This document shows, in pieces, positions 24,579 to 33,706 of a stretch of 64,000 bases of DNA; the first letter of the stretch is position 1; every line of letters starts with the position of its first letter. This DNA comes from Salaquimonas sp041736675. Its GTDB lineage: Bacteria; Pseudomonadota; Alphaproteobacteria; Rhizobiales; Rhizobiaceae. The notes under the pieces were generated by a model. The model saw only the letters and a list, made by a program, of their open reading frames with translations. It searched no databases and was not told the DNA's origin. The translations under genes were made by a program, and so were the position numbers. The stretch is taken from positions 1 to 64,000 of the forward strand of contig JBGSTD010000004.1 of the NCBI GenBank assembly GCA_041736675.1, read 5' to 3'.

Positions 24579-26637
24579 TTCTTGCCTCACCGGTTTGTTC
24601 AATTGTTATGTTTCTTGATGCTTCCCCCATCACATTGCGTAATTTCTGAAGACGCTGGATAGAAGCAAACTCGCTCACAGGTAGAGGATAGCGGCGGCGC
24701 CAGTTTGGATGCTCCTCAATTGTTCCGGGTAAATTTTGTGCCTCGATTGTTCCGAAAATATCGTCGAGTTGAACAGAGACCATGGCCGCAGGGCAATAAG
24801 CAAGCCGCGCATGAACGCGGGTAAACGCGGTATCATAGTCAAGCCGGTCACAATCAGTACCAATCAGTCCTGCTATTTCAAAACACCGGTGCTCACGCGA
24901 ATGTTCCATCCGGCCCTCATCAATCCATCCCAGTTTGCGCCACCATTCAATATCACCACAATGCAAATATCCGTTAAGAGTTGGCGTGTCGTGGGTGCCG
25001 AAGCAGGCCAGACTTTGTGCGGACAAATGATCGGGATGGCGGAAAGCTCCTGTATGATCCTTCTCGTATTGAAGCACCGTGTAACTGTAGAGACCGCGTG
25101 CCTTCAGCGTATCGCGGAAACCATCAGGCACCAGCCCAAGGTCTTCGCCAACGATGATTGTACCGGCGCGCTCCGCTTCAATGGCAATGATCGCCAGCAG
25201 GGATTCGAACGGCTGTCTGATATATCCCCCTGCACTTCCGTCATCAGGCAACCAAAAGCTGCGGTTCATTCCCAGAACATGGTCGATGCGCAAGATACCG
25301 CATTGGCCCATTGTGTTTGCCAATATCTTGCGAAACGCGGCATATTGGGTTTTTGACGCCAGCAGTGGCGAGTGCGGGGCAAGGTCCCAGTTCTGTCCGG
25401 CAGGACTGAGCTGGTCGGGCGGGGCGCCAATCGACACACCCTTTGCAATGATACCGCTTTCACACCATGCTTCGGCACCGGATTTACGTGCGCCTACAGC
25501 AAGATCGAGATAAAGACCCGCGCGCATGCCGGCTTCGCGCGCCTCAATTTGCGCCAACTTCAATTGGGATGCAGCAATCCATTGCAGCCATTGATGAAAC
25601 TCAATCCGGTCTGCGAGGCTCACTCTTGCCGACAACGCTTCAACTGAAGCTGGCGATTGCAGCTCTTGCGGCCATACGCGCCAGTCCGGCCCTTCTTTTT
25701 CGCTGATCGCCTCAAAAAGTGCAAACCGGACAAGGCTGTCCCCTGAGCTGAGGCAGAATTGCCTGAAGTCATCCATTGCATTTGCATGCGCCTTGCTCTT
25801 GAAGACCCTGTGCAAATCAGCCAAAGCCTGTTTTTGTGCCCGGTAAAATTCTTTGTACCGGATTGTTTCGGAGGGATCGCCATTGGGGTTGGTGCTGCGC
25901 AGACGCGACAGGATTTCGGCCGCTTCTGGTATATCCCCAAGGCCATTGATTTGGTCGAGCGCAACATGAGCGCTGTTCAAATATCCACGATGCGAGGGCG
26001 AATAAGGGCTGTAGGTGGTTGCATCTGCCCAGCCTAGCGCATGTACGGGATTGATGCCGAGGAAAGATACGCCGAAACCCGCCAAGGCCTTTCCCGCAAA
26101 TGCCAGATCGGCAAAATCTCCGAGCCCGAAATTGCGCGGTGATTGCAAACCGTACAGCGCTCCATTGACGCCCCAAATTCTTTCCTGGGCAAGGACCTCC
26201 CCAAGAACGGGCATCTTTGACGGTGCCGCAAGAAAAGTGGTTTGCTGTTCAATGTCACCGCGTTTGACATAAAGTGTATGAACGCCGGATGGCATTGGGG
26301 GTAAATGGATTTCCCCTTCGGCGCTTCCCTCTGTAAAGGCAGTATCCTGATCTTCAAGTACAAGGGTCCATTCAACCTTTTCGCCACAAAAATGAGAACA
26401 AGCCTCACCTGCCGCGACGATCAATTCACGTTGCAAAATCCGTTGACTGTCTTCCGCGCGAATTGAAGCGAGTAGCTCGCCTGCCTGCTCCGGACTTTCA
26501 ATGGCGACGCCAAGCCCCCGCAAAAGCGCCATCTTTGTTTCAACACCGGCGATACGTTCATTGCCTTGCAAATCGTAAAAGCTGGCGAAAACACCATATC
26601 TGTCAGCCAAGGCGTTCAGGTCGTCATGCCAGCTCAT
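24568..26637 (-). CDS. malQ: 4-alpha-glucanotransferase (amylomaltase)
   Basis: 689 aa, GH77. The extended N-terminal region of the proteobacterial MalQ type (about 1-150) precedes the barrel: LYGLQSPRNFGLGDFADL, TTYSPYSPSHRGYLN, the nucleophile in RIDHVLGMNRSFWLP, the acid/base glutamate in VGEDLGLVPDGF, and the third acid in FGTHDTPTLNGY. It recycles the short maltodextrins left after debranching. Its start overlaps the glgX stop by 4 nt (ATGA). Having malQ inside the glycogen operon, between glgX and pgm, is less common than the plain Rhizobium order. Confidence 0.93.
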   Translation of the reverse strand: MSWHDDLNALADRYGVFASFYDLQGNERIAGVETKMALLRGLGVAIESPEQAGELLASIRAEDSQRILQRELIVAAGEACSHFCGEKVEWTLVLEDQDTAFTEGSAEGEIHLPPMPSGVHTLYVKRGDIEQQTTFLAAPSKMPVLGEVLAQERIWGVNGALYGLQSPRNFGLGDFADLAFAGKALAGFGVSFLGINPVHALGWADATTYSPYSPSHRGYLNSAHVALDQINGLGDIPEAAEILSRLRSTNPNGDPSETIRYKEFYRAQKQALADLHRVFKSKAHANAMDDFRQFCLSSGDSLVRFALFEAISEKEGPDWRVWPQELQSPASVEALSARVSLADRIEFHQWLQWIAASQLKLAQIEAREAGMRAGLYLDLAVGARKSGAEAWCESGIIAKGVSIGAPPDQLSPAGQNWDLAPHSPLLASKTQYAAFRKILANTMGQCGILRIDHVLGMNRSFWLPDDGSAGGYIRQPFESLLAIIAIEAERAGTIIVGEDLGLVPDGFRDTLKARGLYSYTVLQYEKDHTGAFRHPDHLSAQSLACFGTHDTPTLNGYLHCGDIEWWRKLGWIDEGRMEHSREHRCFEIAGLIGTDCDRLDYDTAFTRVHARLAYCPAAMVSVQLDDIFGTIEAQNLPGTIEEHPNWRRRYPLPVSEFASIQRLQKLRNVMGEASRNITIEQTGEARNAV

Positions 26638-28730
26638 GCTTCATCACCCTTGGCAATCACGAATGCAGCAACCGAATTGGCTTCCACAATGGCATGCGCG
26701 TTTTCAGTTTTGATATCCTCCTCCTGCCTCAGGTTCGCGGTATCAATTGCCCGCATCCAGATCAGGCCTTCCGCGATTTTCGGCAGGTTTAATTCCAATG
26801 GTTCACTCTGCCTGTTGATCGCTATAAATACCACATCCGTCTTTGGATCGTATTCAGGCGTTTCAGCTGAACATCGCAGCAAAAGGCACAACCTCGCCAA
26901 TTCGGGATCACGCCAATCAAGCGGATCGCCGTTGAAATCCATCCATTCAACATCGGGCAATCCGTCTGATGCACGCTGGGCGCCATGCAGAAACCGGCTT
27001 TGGCGTATGGCGGGATGGGCTGCGCGGAAACGCGAGAGCATTCCGACAAAATTTGCCTGCCCCGGAATTTCATCCTCCCAATTCACCCAGCCTATTTCAT
27101 TGTCCTGGCAATAGGCGTTGTTGTTGCCCTGCTGGGAATTGCCTATTTCGTCGCCCGCCCACAACATCGGCGTTCCCTGCGAAAGGAACAGCGTTGCCAG
27201 CATGTTTCGCTGGCGCAGCTCACGCATCATATTGATCTGTGGATCCTCACTGTTGCCCTCAACACCGAAACTGTCGCTGTGGTTTGCACTATGGCCGTCA
27301 CGATTGTGTTCACCATTTGCCAGATTGTGTCTCTTTGAATATTTGGTCGTGTCGGCGAGCGTAAACCCGTCATGGGCGGCAAGGAAATTGACTGATGACC
27401 AGGCACGTCTGCCGGAACGGTGAAATTTGCCAGCAGAGCCGAGCAGTGTGGCAGCAAGATCCTGTGCGCTATGTGCATCGCCTTTCCAGAACCTGCGGAC
27501 GGTATCCCGGTAATTGTCGTTCCATTCTGCAAACTCCTGGGGAAACTCGCCCAATTGATACCCGCCCGGCCCGATATCCCAAGGCTCGGCAACTAGTTTC
27601 ACCCCGGCAAGCACTGGGTCCTGGCGCACGGCCTTGATGAACCCGCCGTCAACATCAAAGCCGTGGTCTTCACGCGCCAGCGTGGTTGCAAGATCAAAAC
27701 GAAATCCATCAATCCCCATTTGCTCAACCCAAAAGCGCAGGCTGTCCATGACAAGCCGCAACACATGGGGATTAGAGAGATTGAAGGTATTTCCACAACC
27801 CGTATCGTTGACATAGTAGCGGGGTTGACCGGAAATCAGTCGATAATAGCCGGCATTGTCGAGACCGCGATAACAGAGCGTTGGCCCTTTTTCATCGCCC
27901 TCAGCAGTATGATTGTAGACGACATCAAGAATGACTTCGATCCCAGCATCATGGAAACGCTGAACCATGGCCCTGAAACCTGCAATCCCTGCCGGCCCAA
28001 AATAACGCGGCTCAAGTGCCATGAAGCCAATCGTATTGTATCCCCAGAAGTTGCTAAGACCGCGCTTGACGAGGAAATTGTCGTTGATGAACGAGTGGAC
28101 CGGCATCAGTTCGACAGCGGTCACGCCAAGTTTATGCAAGTGATCAAGAATGGGAGGGGAAGTCAGCGCCTCATAACTGCCACGCAGAGCCTTTTCAACG
28201 GCAGGATGCAGCTTGGTCAGTCCCTTGACGTGGGCTTCATAGATGAACGATTCCTCCCAATCATTGGCAGGCCGACGCGACATGGATTGAAACATGCTTT
28301 CATCGCTGACAACCGATTTTGCTACAAAGGGAGCACTGTCCCTTCGGTCAAAAGACAGGTCTTGATCAGCCGATGCAATATAATAACCGAATGTCGCCGG
28401 ATCATTGGTCCAGTTGCCATGGAGTTCCCTTGTGTAAGGGTCCATCAACAATTTGTTGGGATTGAAACGATGGCCTCTTTCAGGCGCATACATGCCGTGG
28501 GCGCGAAAACCGTATTTGGTACCCGGTTTCAAATCATCGACATATCCATGCCAAATATCGCCGGTTCGTTCTGGCAACCTCTTGCGGGCAATTTCCGTCT
28601 TGCCGTCTTCGGAAAACAGGCACAGCTCAATGTGAGCCGCATTTCCGGAATAAATGGCAAAATTGGTCCCCTGCCCGTCAAAACGCGCGCCCATCTGTCT
28701 TGGACTGCCTGATTTGAACTGCAATTTCAT
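26634..28730 (-). CDS. glgX: Glycogen debranching enzyme GlgX
   Basis: 698 aa, GH13 isoamylase type. An N-terminal CBM48 (about 10-130) is followed by the barrel with VILDVVYNHTAEG, the nucleophile aspartate in GFRFDLATTLARE, the acid glutamate in LVAEPWDIGPGGYQ and the third aspartate in FLAAHDGFTLAD. It removes alpha-1,6 branches from phosphorylase-limit glycogen. Its start overlaps the glgA stop (ATGA). Confidence 0.95.
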   Translation of the reverse strand: MKLQFKSGSPRQMGARFDGQGTNFAIYSGNAAHIELCLFSEDGKTEIARKRLPERTGDIWHGYVDDLKPGTKYGFRAHGMYAPERGHRFNPNKLLMDPYTRELHGNWTNDPATFGYYIASADQDLSFDRRDSAPFVAKSVVSDESMFQSMSRRPANDWEESFIYEAHVKGLTKLHPAVEKALRGSYEALTSPPILDHLHKLGVTAVELMPVHSFINDNFLVKRGLSNFWGYNTIGFMALEPRYFGPAGIAGFRAMVQRFHDAGIEVILDVVYNHTAEGDEKGPTLCYRGLDNAGYYRLISGQPRYYVNDTGCGNTFNLSNPHVLRLVMDSLRFWVEQMGIDGFRFDLATTLAREDHGFDVDGGFIKAVRQDPVLAGVKLVAEPWDIGPGGYQLGEFPQEFAEWNDNYRDTVRRFWKGDAHSAQDLAATLLGSAGKFHRSGRRAWSSVNFLAAHDGFTLADTTKYSKRHNLANGEHNRDGHSANHSDSFGVEGNSEDPQINMMRELRQRNMLATLFLSQGTPMLWAGDEIGNSQQGNNNAYCQDNEIGWVNWEDEIPGQANFVGMLSRFRAAHPAIRQSRFLHGAQRASDGLPDVEWMDFNGDPLDWRDPELARLCLLLRCSAETPEYDPKTDVVFIAINRQSEPLELNLPKIAEGLIWMRAIDTANLRQEEDIKTENAHAIVEANSVAAFVIAKGDEA

Positions 28731-30187
28731 TGATCGATCCGTTTGCTATTTGCAGCCACCAAAGCACGAAACAGCTGGTCGTATCTTGCTGCTGATTTGT
28801 CCCAACCACTTGCCTGCGCCATGCCGTTGCGTATCATTTTCTTCCAGATTGTCGGCTGGCTGAACAACTCGCAGGTTCTGGCAATCGCCATGTCGAGCGC
28901 CAATGCACTGTCTGATACAAATTGGATACCTGTTGCGCATTGGGCAGCAAGCGCAGCGTCATTTGCATCAATTACCGTATCAGCCAGCCCTCCGGTTCTG
29001 GCAACAACAGGAATGGTGCCATACCGCATCGCGTAAAGCTGTGTCAGACCACAAGGTTCAAAACGTGAGGGAATGAGGATTGCATCGCTTCCGCCCTGAA
29101 GCTGATGGGCCAGACTTTCATCATAGCCAAGCACAACCCCAACGCTGCCAGGATACCTCGAGGCAATTTCCAGAAATCCCTTTTCAAGGTCCTTGTCACC
29201 CGCCCCTAAAATGGCAAGTTTGGCCCCCCTGCCAACGAGTGTCGGTATAACCTGCAGCAGCAAATCCAAACCCTTCTGGGCAGACAGGCGCGAGACAACG
29301 CAAAACAGCGGTGCATTTTTCACCGGGTTCAAGCCAAACCGTTCAATCAACGCCGCGCGGTTGGCAGCTTTTCCTTTCATTGAAGAAATGGAATAAGCGG
29401 CAAAAAGTCTTGTATCTGTTGAAGGGTCCCAGCTATCGAGGTCGATCCCATTCAATATGCCGACGAGATCATCCTTGCGAGCCTGCAACAGTCCCTCAAG
29501 ACCCATGCCAAACTCGCTCTGCAAAATTTCGCCTGCATAGGTTGGGCTTACGGTTGTGATCTTGTCGCTGAATGCAATTCCAGCTTTCAGGAAAGAAACC
29601 TTGCCGTAATATTCCAGTCCCTCCGGCGTAAAGAGTGACTTGTCGAGTTTCAAATCATCGAGACATGTTGGCTCGAACACACCCTGGAAAGCGATGTTGT
29701 AGATCGTTACAACGCAAGGGGGCACTTTTTCTCCAGACTGGCGCAGATAGGCGGGAACAAGTCCTGCCTGCCAGTCATGAACACTCACCAAATCAACCGA
29801 CCAGTCTTTCAAGCCGTCCTTTGCGACGACTGCTGCAACCTCACTCAGCGCCCCGAAACGCAGATAGTTGTCCTGCCAATCCATGCCATTTGCATCCAGA
29901 TAGATGTTTCCGGCGCGCCCATACAGGTGCGGGGCATCCAGCAGAAGCAGATTGAGCCCATCGGAACTTACAGATACCAATCTTGCCGGTGCTCCGTGCA
30001 GCGATGCAAACTTCAGCTCAGTTTTGCCCTTCTCAGTCAAAGCGGAAAGCGCAGGATAAGCGGGCAGCAGCACTTTGACATCTTGCCCAAGGTTATTAAG
30101 CGCTTTTGGCAATGCACCGATGACATCCGCCAAACCACCGGTCTTGACAAAAGGTGAGCATTCCGAGGCAACAAGAAGCACGTTCAT
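28727..30187 (-). CDS. glgA: Glycogen synthase (ADP-glucose type)
   Basis: 486 aa, GT5. The start is the ATG at 30187, 1 nt after the glgC stop; the frame upstream lies inside glgC. KTGGLADV at residues 15-22 binds ADP-glucose, and the C-terminal Rossmann half has SRFEPCGLTQLYAMRYGTIPVV with the conserved glutamate. It extends alpha-1,4 chains using ADP-glucose from GlgC. Confidence 0.96.
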   Translation of the reverse strand: MNVLLVASECSPFVKTGGLADVIGALPKALNNLGQDVKVLLPAYPALSALTEKGKTELKFASLHGAPARLVSVSSDGLNLLLLDAPHLYGRAGNIYLDANGMDWQDNYLRFGALSEVAAVVAKDGLKDWSVDLVSVHDWQAGLVPAYLRQSGEKVPPCVVTIYNIAFQGVFEPTCLDDLKLDKSLFTPEGLEYYGKVSFLKAGIAFSDKITTVSPTYAGEILQSEFGMGLEGLLQARKDDLVGILNGIDLDSWDPSTDTRLFAAYSISSMKGKAANRAALIERFGLNPVKNAPLFCVVSRLSAQKGLDLLLQVIPTLVGRGAKLAILGAGDKDLEKGFLEIASRYPGSVGVVLGYDESLAHQLQGGSDAILIPSRFEPCGLTQLYAMRYGTIPVVARTGGLADTVIDANDAALAAQCATGIQFVSDSALALDMAIARTCELFSQPTIWKKMIRNGMAQASGWDKSAARYDQLFRALVAANSKRIDQ

Positions 30188-30188
30188 T

Positions 30189-31448
30189 CTACATATCCAG
30201 TTGGGCAATCATCTGCTCGGTGATCAGACAGACACCATTTTCAGTTCGCCGGAAACGACGGGCATCAAGTTCGGGATCATCGCCGACCACAAGCCCTTCA
30301 GGGATTACCACGCCGCGGTCTACAACGACATTGGTGAGTTTTGTCTTACGGTTGAAAATCGAATGGGGCAATGCCACTACGCCTTTCAACTCGGCAAAGG
30401 AATGAGTTCTGACACCGGTAAACAGCAGGCATTCTTCAAGGGTTGAGCCAGAAATTATGCAGCCGCCCGATACCATTGATGAAACTGCAAAACCACGGCG
30501 GCCTTCTTCATTGTGGATGAATTTTGCCGGAGGCTGCAATTCCGAATAGGTCCAGATCGGCCACGAGTTGTCATAGATATCAAGTTCAGGAATAAAATCA
30601 GTCAAATCAATATTGGCCTGCCAAAAAGCATCGATCGTCCCTACATCGCGCCAATAGGGCTTGAGCTCCAGACCGGTTCTGACGCAGGAACGGCTGAACG
30701 GATGGGCGACAGCCTTGCCGTGTTTGACAATGTACGGGATCAAATCCTTGCCGAAATCATGGCTTGAATTTGCATCTGCCGCATCTTTTTTCAAAAGATC
30801 GTAGAGGAACTTTGCCTCAAAGACATATATCCCCATGCTGGCAAGTGCGAGATCCGGATGGCCCGGCATTGCTGGCGGATTGGCAGGCTTTTCGACAAAC
30901 TCGACAATGTTGTCGTCGGTGTCGACCTTCATCACCCCAAAACCGGTTGCTTCCATGCGCGGAACTTCGATACATCCAACCGTCACATCTGCTCCGGTAT
31001 TGATGTGCTGCTCGATCATCAGCGAGTAGTCCTGCTTGTAAACGTGATCGCCCGCAAGAATGAGGATATATTTTGGCCCGTAGCTCTGTATGATATCGAT
31101 ATTCTGGTGCACGGCATCGGCTGTCCCCATGTACCAGTTGGCTTCATCAATCTGTTGGGATGCAGGAAGGATATCCATCGACTCGTTTCGCTCTGCACGG
31201 AAGAAGCTCCAGCCGCGCTGCAGGTGGCGGATCAGGCTGTGCGCCTTGTACTGGGTGGCAACACTGATACGGCGAATGCCGGAATTCAGTGCGTTGGACA
31301 TGACAAAATCGATGATCCTCGCCTTTCCGCCAAAATAAACCGCCGGCTTGGACCGCTTGTCGGTCAGTTCCATCAGGCGGGACCCCCTTCCACCAGCGAG
31401 AATAAACGCCATTGTTTGTGAAACAGGCCTGCGATTATCAATCTCCAT
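30189..31448 (-). CDS. glgC: Glucose-1-phosphate adenylyltransferase
   Basis: 419 aa from the ATG at 31448, with GGAGG 8 nt upstream. The nucleotide-binding loop AFILAGGRGSRLMELTDKRSKPAV lies at the N-terminus, with ILAGDHVYKQDY for catalysis and FVEKPANPP for glucose 1-phosphate binding. A left-handed beta-helix forms the C-terminal part (about 290-419). It makes ADP-glucose and is the committed, allosterically controlled step. Confidence 0.97.
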   Translation of the reverse strand: MEIDNRRPVSQTMAFILAGGRGSRLMELTDKRSKPAVYFGGKARIIDFVMSNALNSGIRRISVATQYKAHSLIRHLQRGWSFFRAERNESMDILPASQQIDEANWYMGTADAVHQNIDIIQSYGPKYILILAGDHVYKQDYSLMIEQHINTGADVTVGCIEVPRMEATGFGVMKVDTDDNIVEFVEKPANPPAMPGHPDLALASMGIYVFEAKFLYDLLKKDAADANSSHDFGKDLIPYIVKHGKAVAHPFSRSCVRTGLELKPYWRDVGTIDAFWQANIDLTDFIPELDIYDNSWPIWTYSELQPPAKFIHNEEGRRGFAVSSMVSGGCIISGSTLEECLLFTGVRTHSFAELKGVVALPHSIFNRKTKLTNVVVDRGVVIPEGLVVGDDPELDARRFRRTENGVCLITEQMIAQLDM

Positions 31449-31482
31449 AATTTTTCCTCCCATGAAAAATAATGATGTGAAA

Positions 31483-33681
31483 CTATTCCAATTCGAAGAA
31501 CAACGTCGTCAATGGCGGTATGGTAATGGATATCGAGTGTTCCCTGCCGGATGCAGGAATAGGTTCACTGGCCGCTGCGCCCATATTGCCGCGCCCCAGA
31601 CCACCATAATATTCGGAATCGGTATTCAATTTTTCCAGCCAGCGCCCATCCTTTGGAACACCAATCCGGCGCGATGAAGGCTGGACCGGAGTAAAATTGG
31701 AAACAACAAGAACCGGCTTGTTATTTTTCCCGCCTTTACGCAACCAGACAAACAGCGACTCCTCGCTGGCATATTCCTCGACCCATTCAAAGCCATCTGC
31801 GCGGCAATCCAGCGCGAACAGTGAAGGCGTGGACGTATATAGGGTATTGAGATCTTTGACCAGATTTTGCATGCCGCTATGCTTGGCGTGCTCGAGCAAA
31901 TGCCAATCGAGGCTTTGCAGATAGTTCCATTCAGCCCACTGGGCAAACTCGCATCCCATGAACAGAAGTTTCTTGCCGGGATGGCCCCACATAAAACCGT
32001 AATAAGCGCGCAGATTGGCAAATTTATCGTCATACTCACCTGGCATTTTTGCCAACAGTGAACCTTTGCCATGGACCACTTCATCATGGCTCAACGGCAG
32101 CACAAAGTTTTCCGAAAACGCATAATGAATGCCAAACGTCATCTGGTGATGATGGTATTTCCGATGGATAGGATCCTCTGCCATGTAGCGCAGAGTGTCA
32201 TTCATCCAGCCCATATTCCATTTGAAACCAAATCCAAGACCGCCACCATCGGTTGGGGCACTGACTCCGGGAAAAGCGGTGGACTCTTCAGCTAGCGTCA
32301 TGATGCCGGAAACTTCACCGTAAACGGTTGCGTTCATTTGTTTGAGAAACTCGATTGCTTCGAGATTTTCCCGTCCACCATGAATATTGGGTATCCACTC
32401 TCCTTCCTTGCGAGAATAATCGCGGTAAAGCATCGAGGCGACAGCATCCACACGCAGCCCGTCAATGTGATACTCCTGCAGCCAATATAGCGCATTCGCC
32501 ACAAGGTAATTTGAAACCTCACGTCGACCGTAGTTGAAAACAAGCGTGTTCCAGTCGGGATGAAAACCTTCTTTGGGATCAGCATGCTCATAAAGCGCTG
32601 TCCCGTCAAAGTTTCCCAGCCCGTGCTTGTCTTCAGGAAAGTGACCTGGGACCCAATCAATGATCAAACCAATTTCGGCCTTGTGGCAGGCCACGACAAA
32701 GGCGCGGAATTCTTCCGGTGTCCCGTGCCTTACTGTCGGCGCGTACATGCCGATGGGCTGATACCCCCAAGAGCCGTCGAATGGAAATTCCGATACCGGC
32801 ATCAATTCAATATGGGTAAATCCCATGTCTTTGGCATAGGCAACCAGCTGCTCGGCAAATTCAAGATAGGATAGTGGCCGGTTATTGTCTTCCGGCACAC
32901 GCCGCCATGAGCCAAGTTGAACCTCGTAAATGGAGATTGGCTGATCATAGCGGTTGATCGCCTCACGCTTTGACATCCATTTGTTATCCGACCATTTGTA
33001 ATCCGCCAGATCGCGCACCACAGAGGCATTTTTTGGCGGATGCTCCGAACCAAAGCCGACTGGGTCGGCCTTTTGAGGTAGAACTTCGCCGTTGGCGGCA
33101 GTCAACTCGTATTTGTAAACTTCGCCTGCTTCAATACCGGGTACAAAAACCTCCCAAACACCCGTTATACCAACACGCCTCATCCTTGTAAGCGCACTGT
33201 TCCAGCCATTGAAATTACCGACTACCGACACCGATCGCGCATTGGGAGCCCAGACGGCAAAGTGTACGCCACTGGTGCCTTCGTGGTCGATTACATGGGC
33301 GCCAAGCATGTCCCACAAACGCTTGTGAGAGCCTTCGCCAAACAGGTACTCATCAATTTCTCCCATTACCGGGCCAAAGCTGTACGGATCTTCAAAATCC
33401 CATTCATGATCACCGTTTCGGGCGCGCAGATAATAGCCAAATTTCTGCTTTCGGCGCGGAATGGCCGCTTCAAAAAATTCCCAGATACCCATGACAGGCG
33501 AAAGGCTTGCAACCTTTACATTTTTCTTGCGGTCAATGACATCAACAAACTCGGCTCCCGGAACAAGCGCCCGGATCACCAACTGGTCGTCTACAAAATG
33601 GGCGCCCAAAACCGAGAACGGATCATTCTGCAGGTTGTGTTTCAACAAATCATTGTTCCGGTTAATTCCAAACACTCCCAT
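31483..33681 (-). CDS. glgB: 1,4-alpha-glucan branching enzyme
   Basis: 732 aa from the ATG at 33681, next to an in-frame GTG. It has two N-terminal carbohydrate modules (N1 and CBM48, ending near VVGNFNGWN) and then the GH13 barrel with the nucleophile in GLRVDAVASMLYRDY, the acid glutamate in LAEESTAFPGV and LPLSHDEVVHGKGS. It makes the alpha-1,6 branches. It follows glgP by 25 bp and precedes glgC by 34 bp. Confidence 0.96.
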   Translation of the reverse strand: MGVFGINRNNDLLKHNLQNDPFSVLGAHFVDDQLVIRALVPGAEFVDVIDRKKNVKVASLSPVMGIWEFFEAAIPRRKQKFGYYLRARNGDHEWDFEDPYSFGPVMGEIDEYLFGEGSHKRLWDMLGAHVIDHEGTSGVHFAVWAPNARSVSVVGNFNGWNSALTRMRRVGITGVWEVFVPGIEAGEVYKYELTAANGEVLPQKADPVGFGSEHPPKNASVVRDLADYKWSDNKWMSKREAINRYDQPISIYEVQLGSWRRVPEDNNRPLSYLEFAEQLVAYAKDMGFTHIELMPVSEFPFDGSWGYQPIGMYAPTVRHGTPEEFRAFVVACHKAEIGLIIDWVPGHFPEDKHGLGNFDGTALYEHADPKEGFHPDWNTLVFNYGRREVSNYLVANALYWLQEYHIDGLRVDAVASMLYRDYSRKEGEWIPNIHGGRENLEAIEFLKQMNATVYGEVSGIMTLAEESTAFPGVSAPTDGGGLGFGFKWNMGWMNDTLRYMAEDPIHRKYHHHQMTFGIHYAFSENFVLPLSHDEVVHGKGSLLAKMPGEYDDKFANLRAYYGFMWGHPGKKLLFMGCEFAQWAEWNYLQSLDWHLLEHAKHSGMQNLVKDLNTLYTSTPSLFALDCRADGFEWVEEYASEESLFVWLRKGGKNNKPVLVVSNFTPVQPSSRRIGVPKDGRWLEKLNTDSEYYGGLGRGNMGAAASEPIPASGREHSISITIPPLTTLFFELE

Positions 33682-33706
33682 CACTACGTGGTATTATCAG
33701 GTTATA

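Noticed and set aside
27663..28712. A 349-codon plus-strand frame
   Set aside because: Antisense to glgX; shadow of a well-conserved gene.
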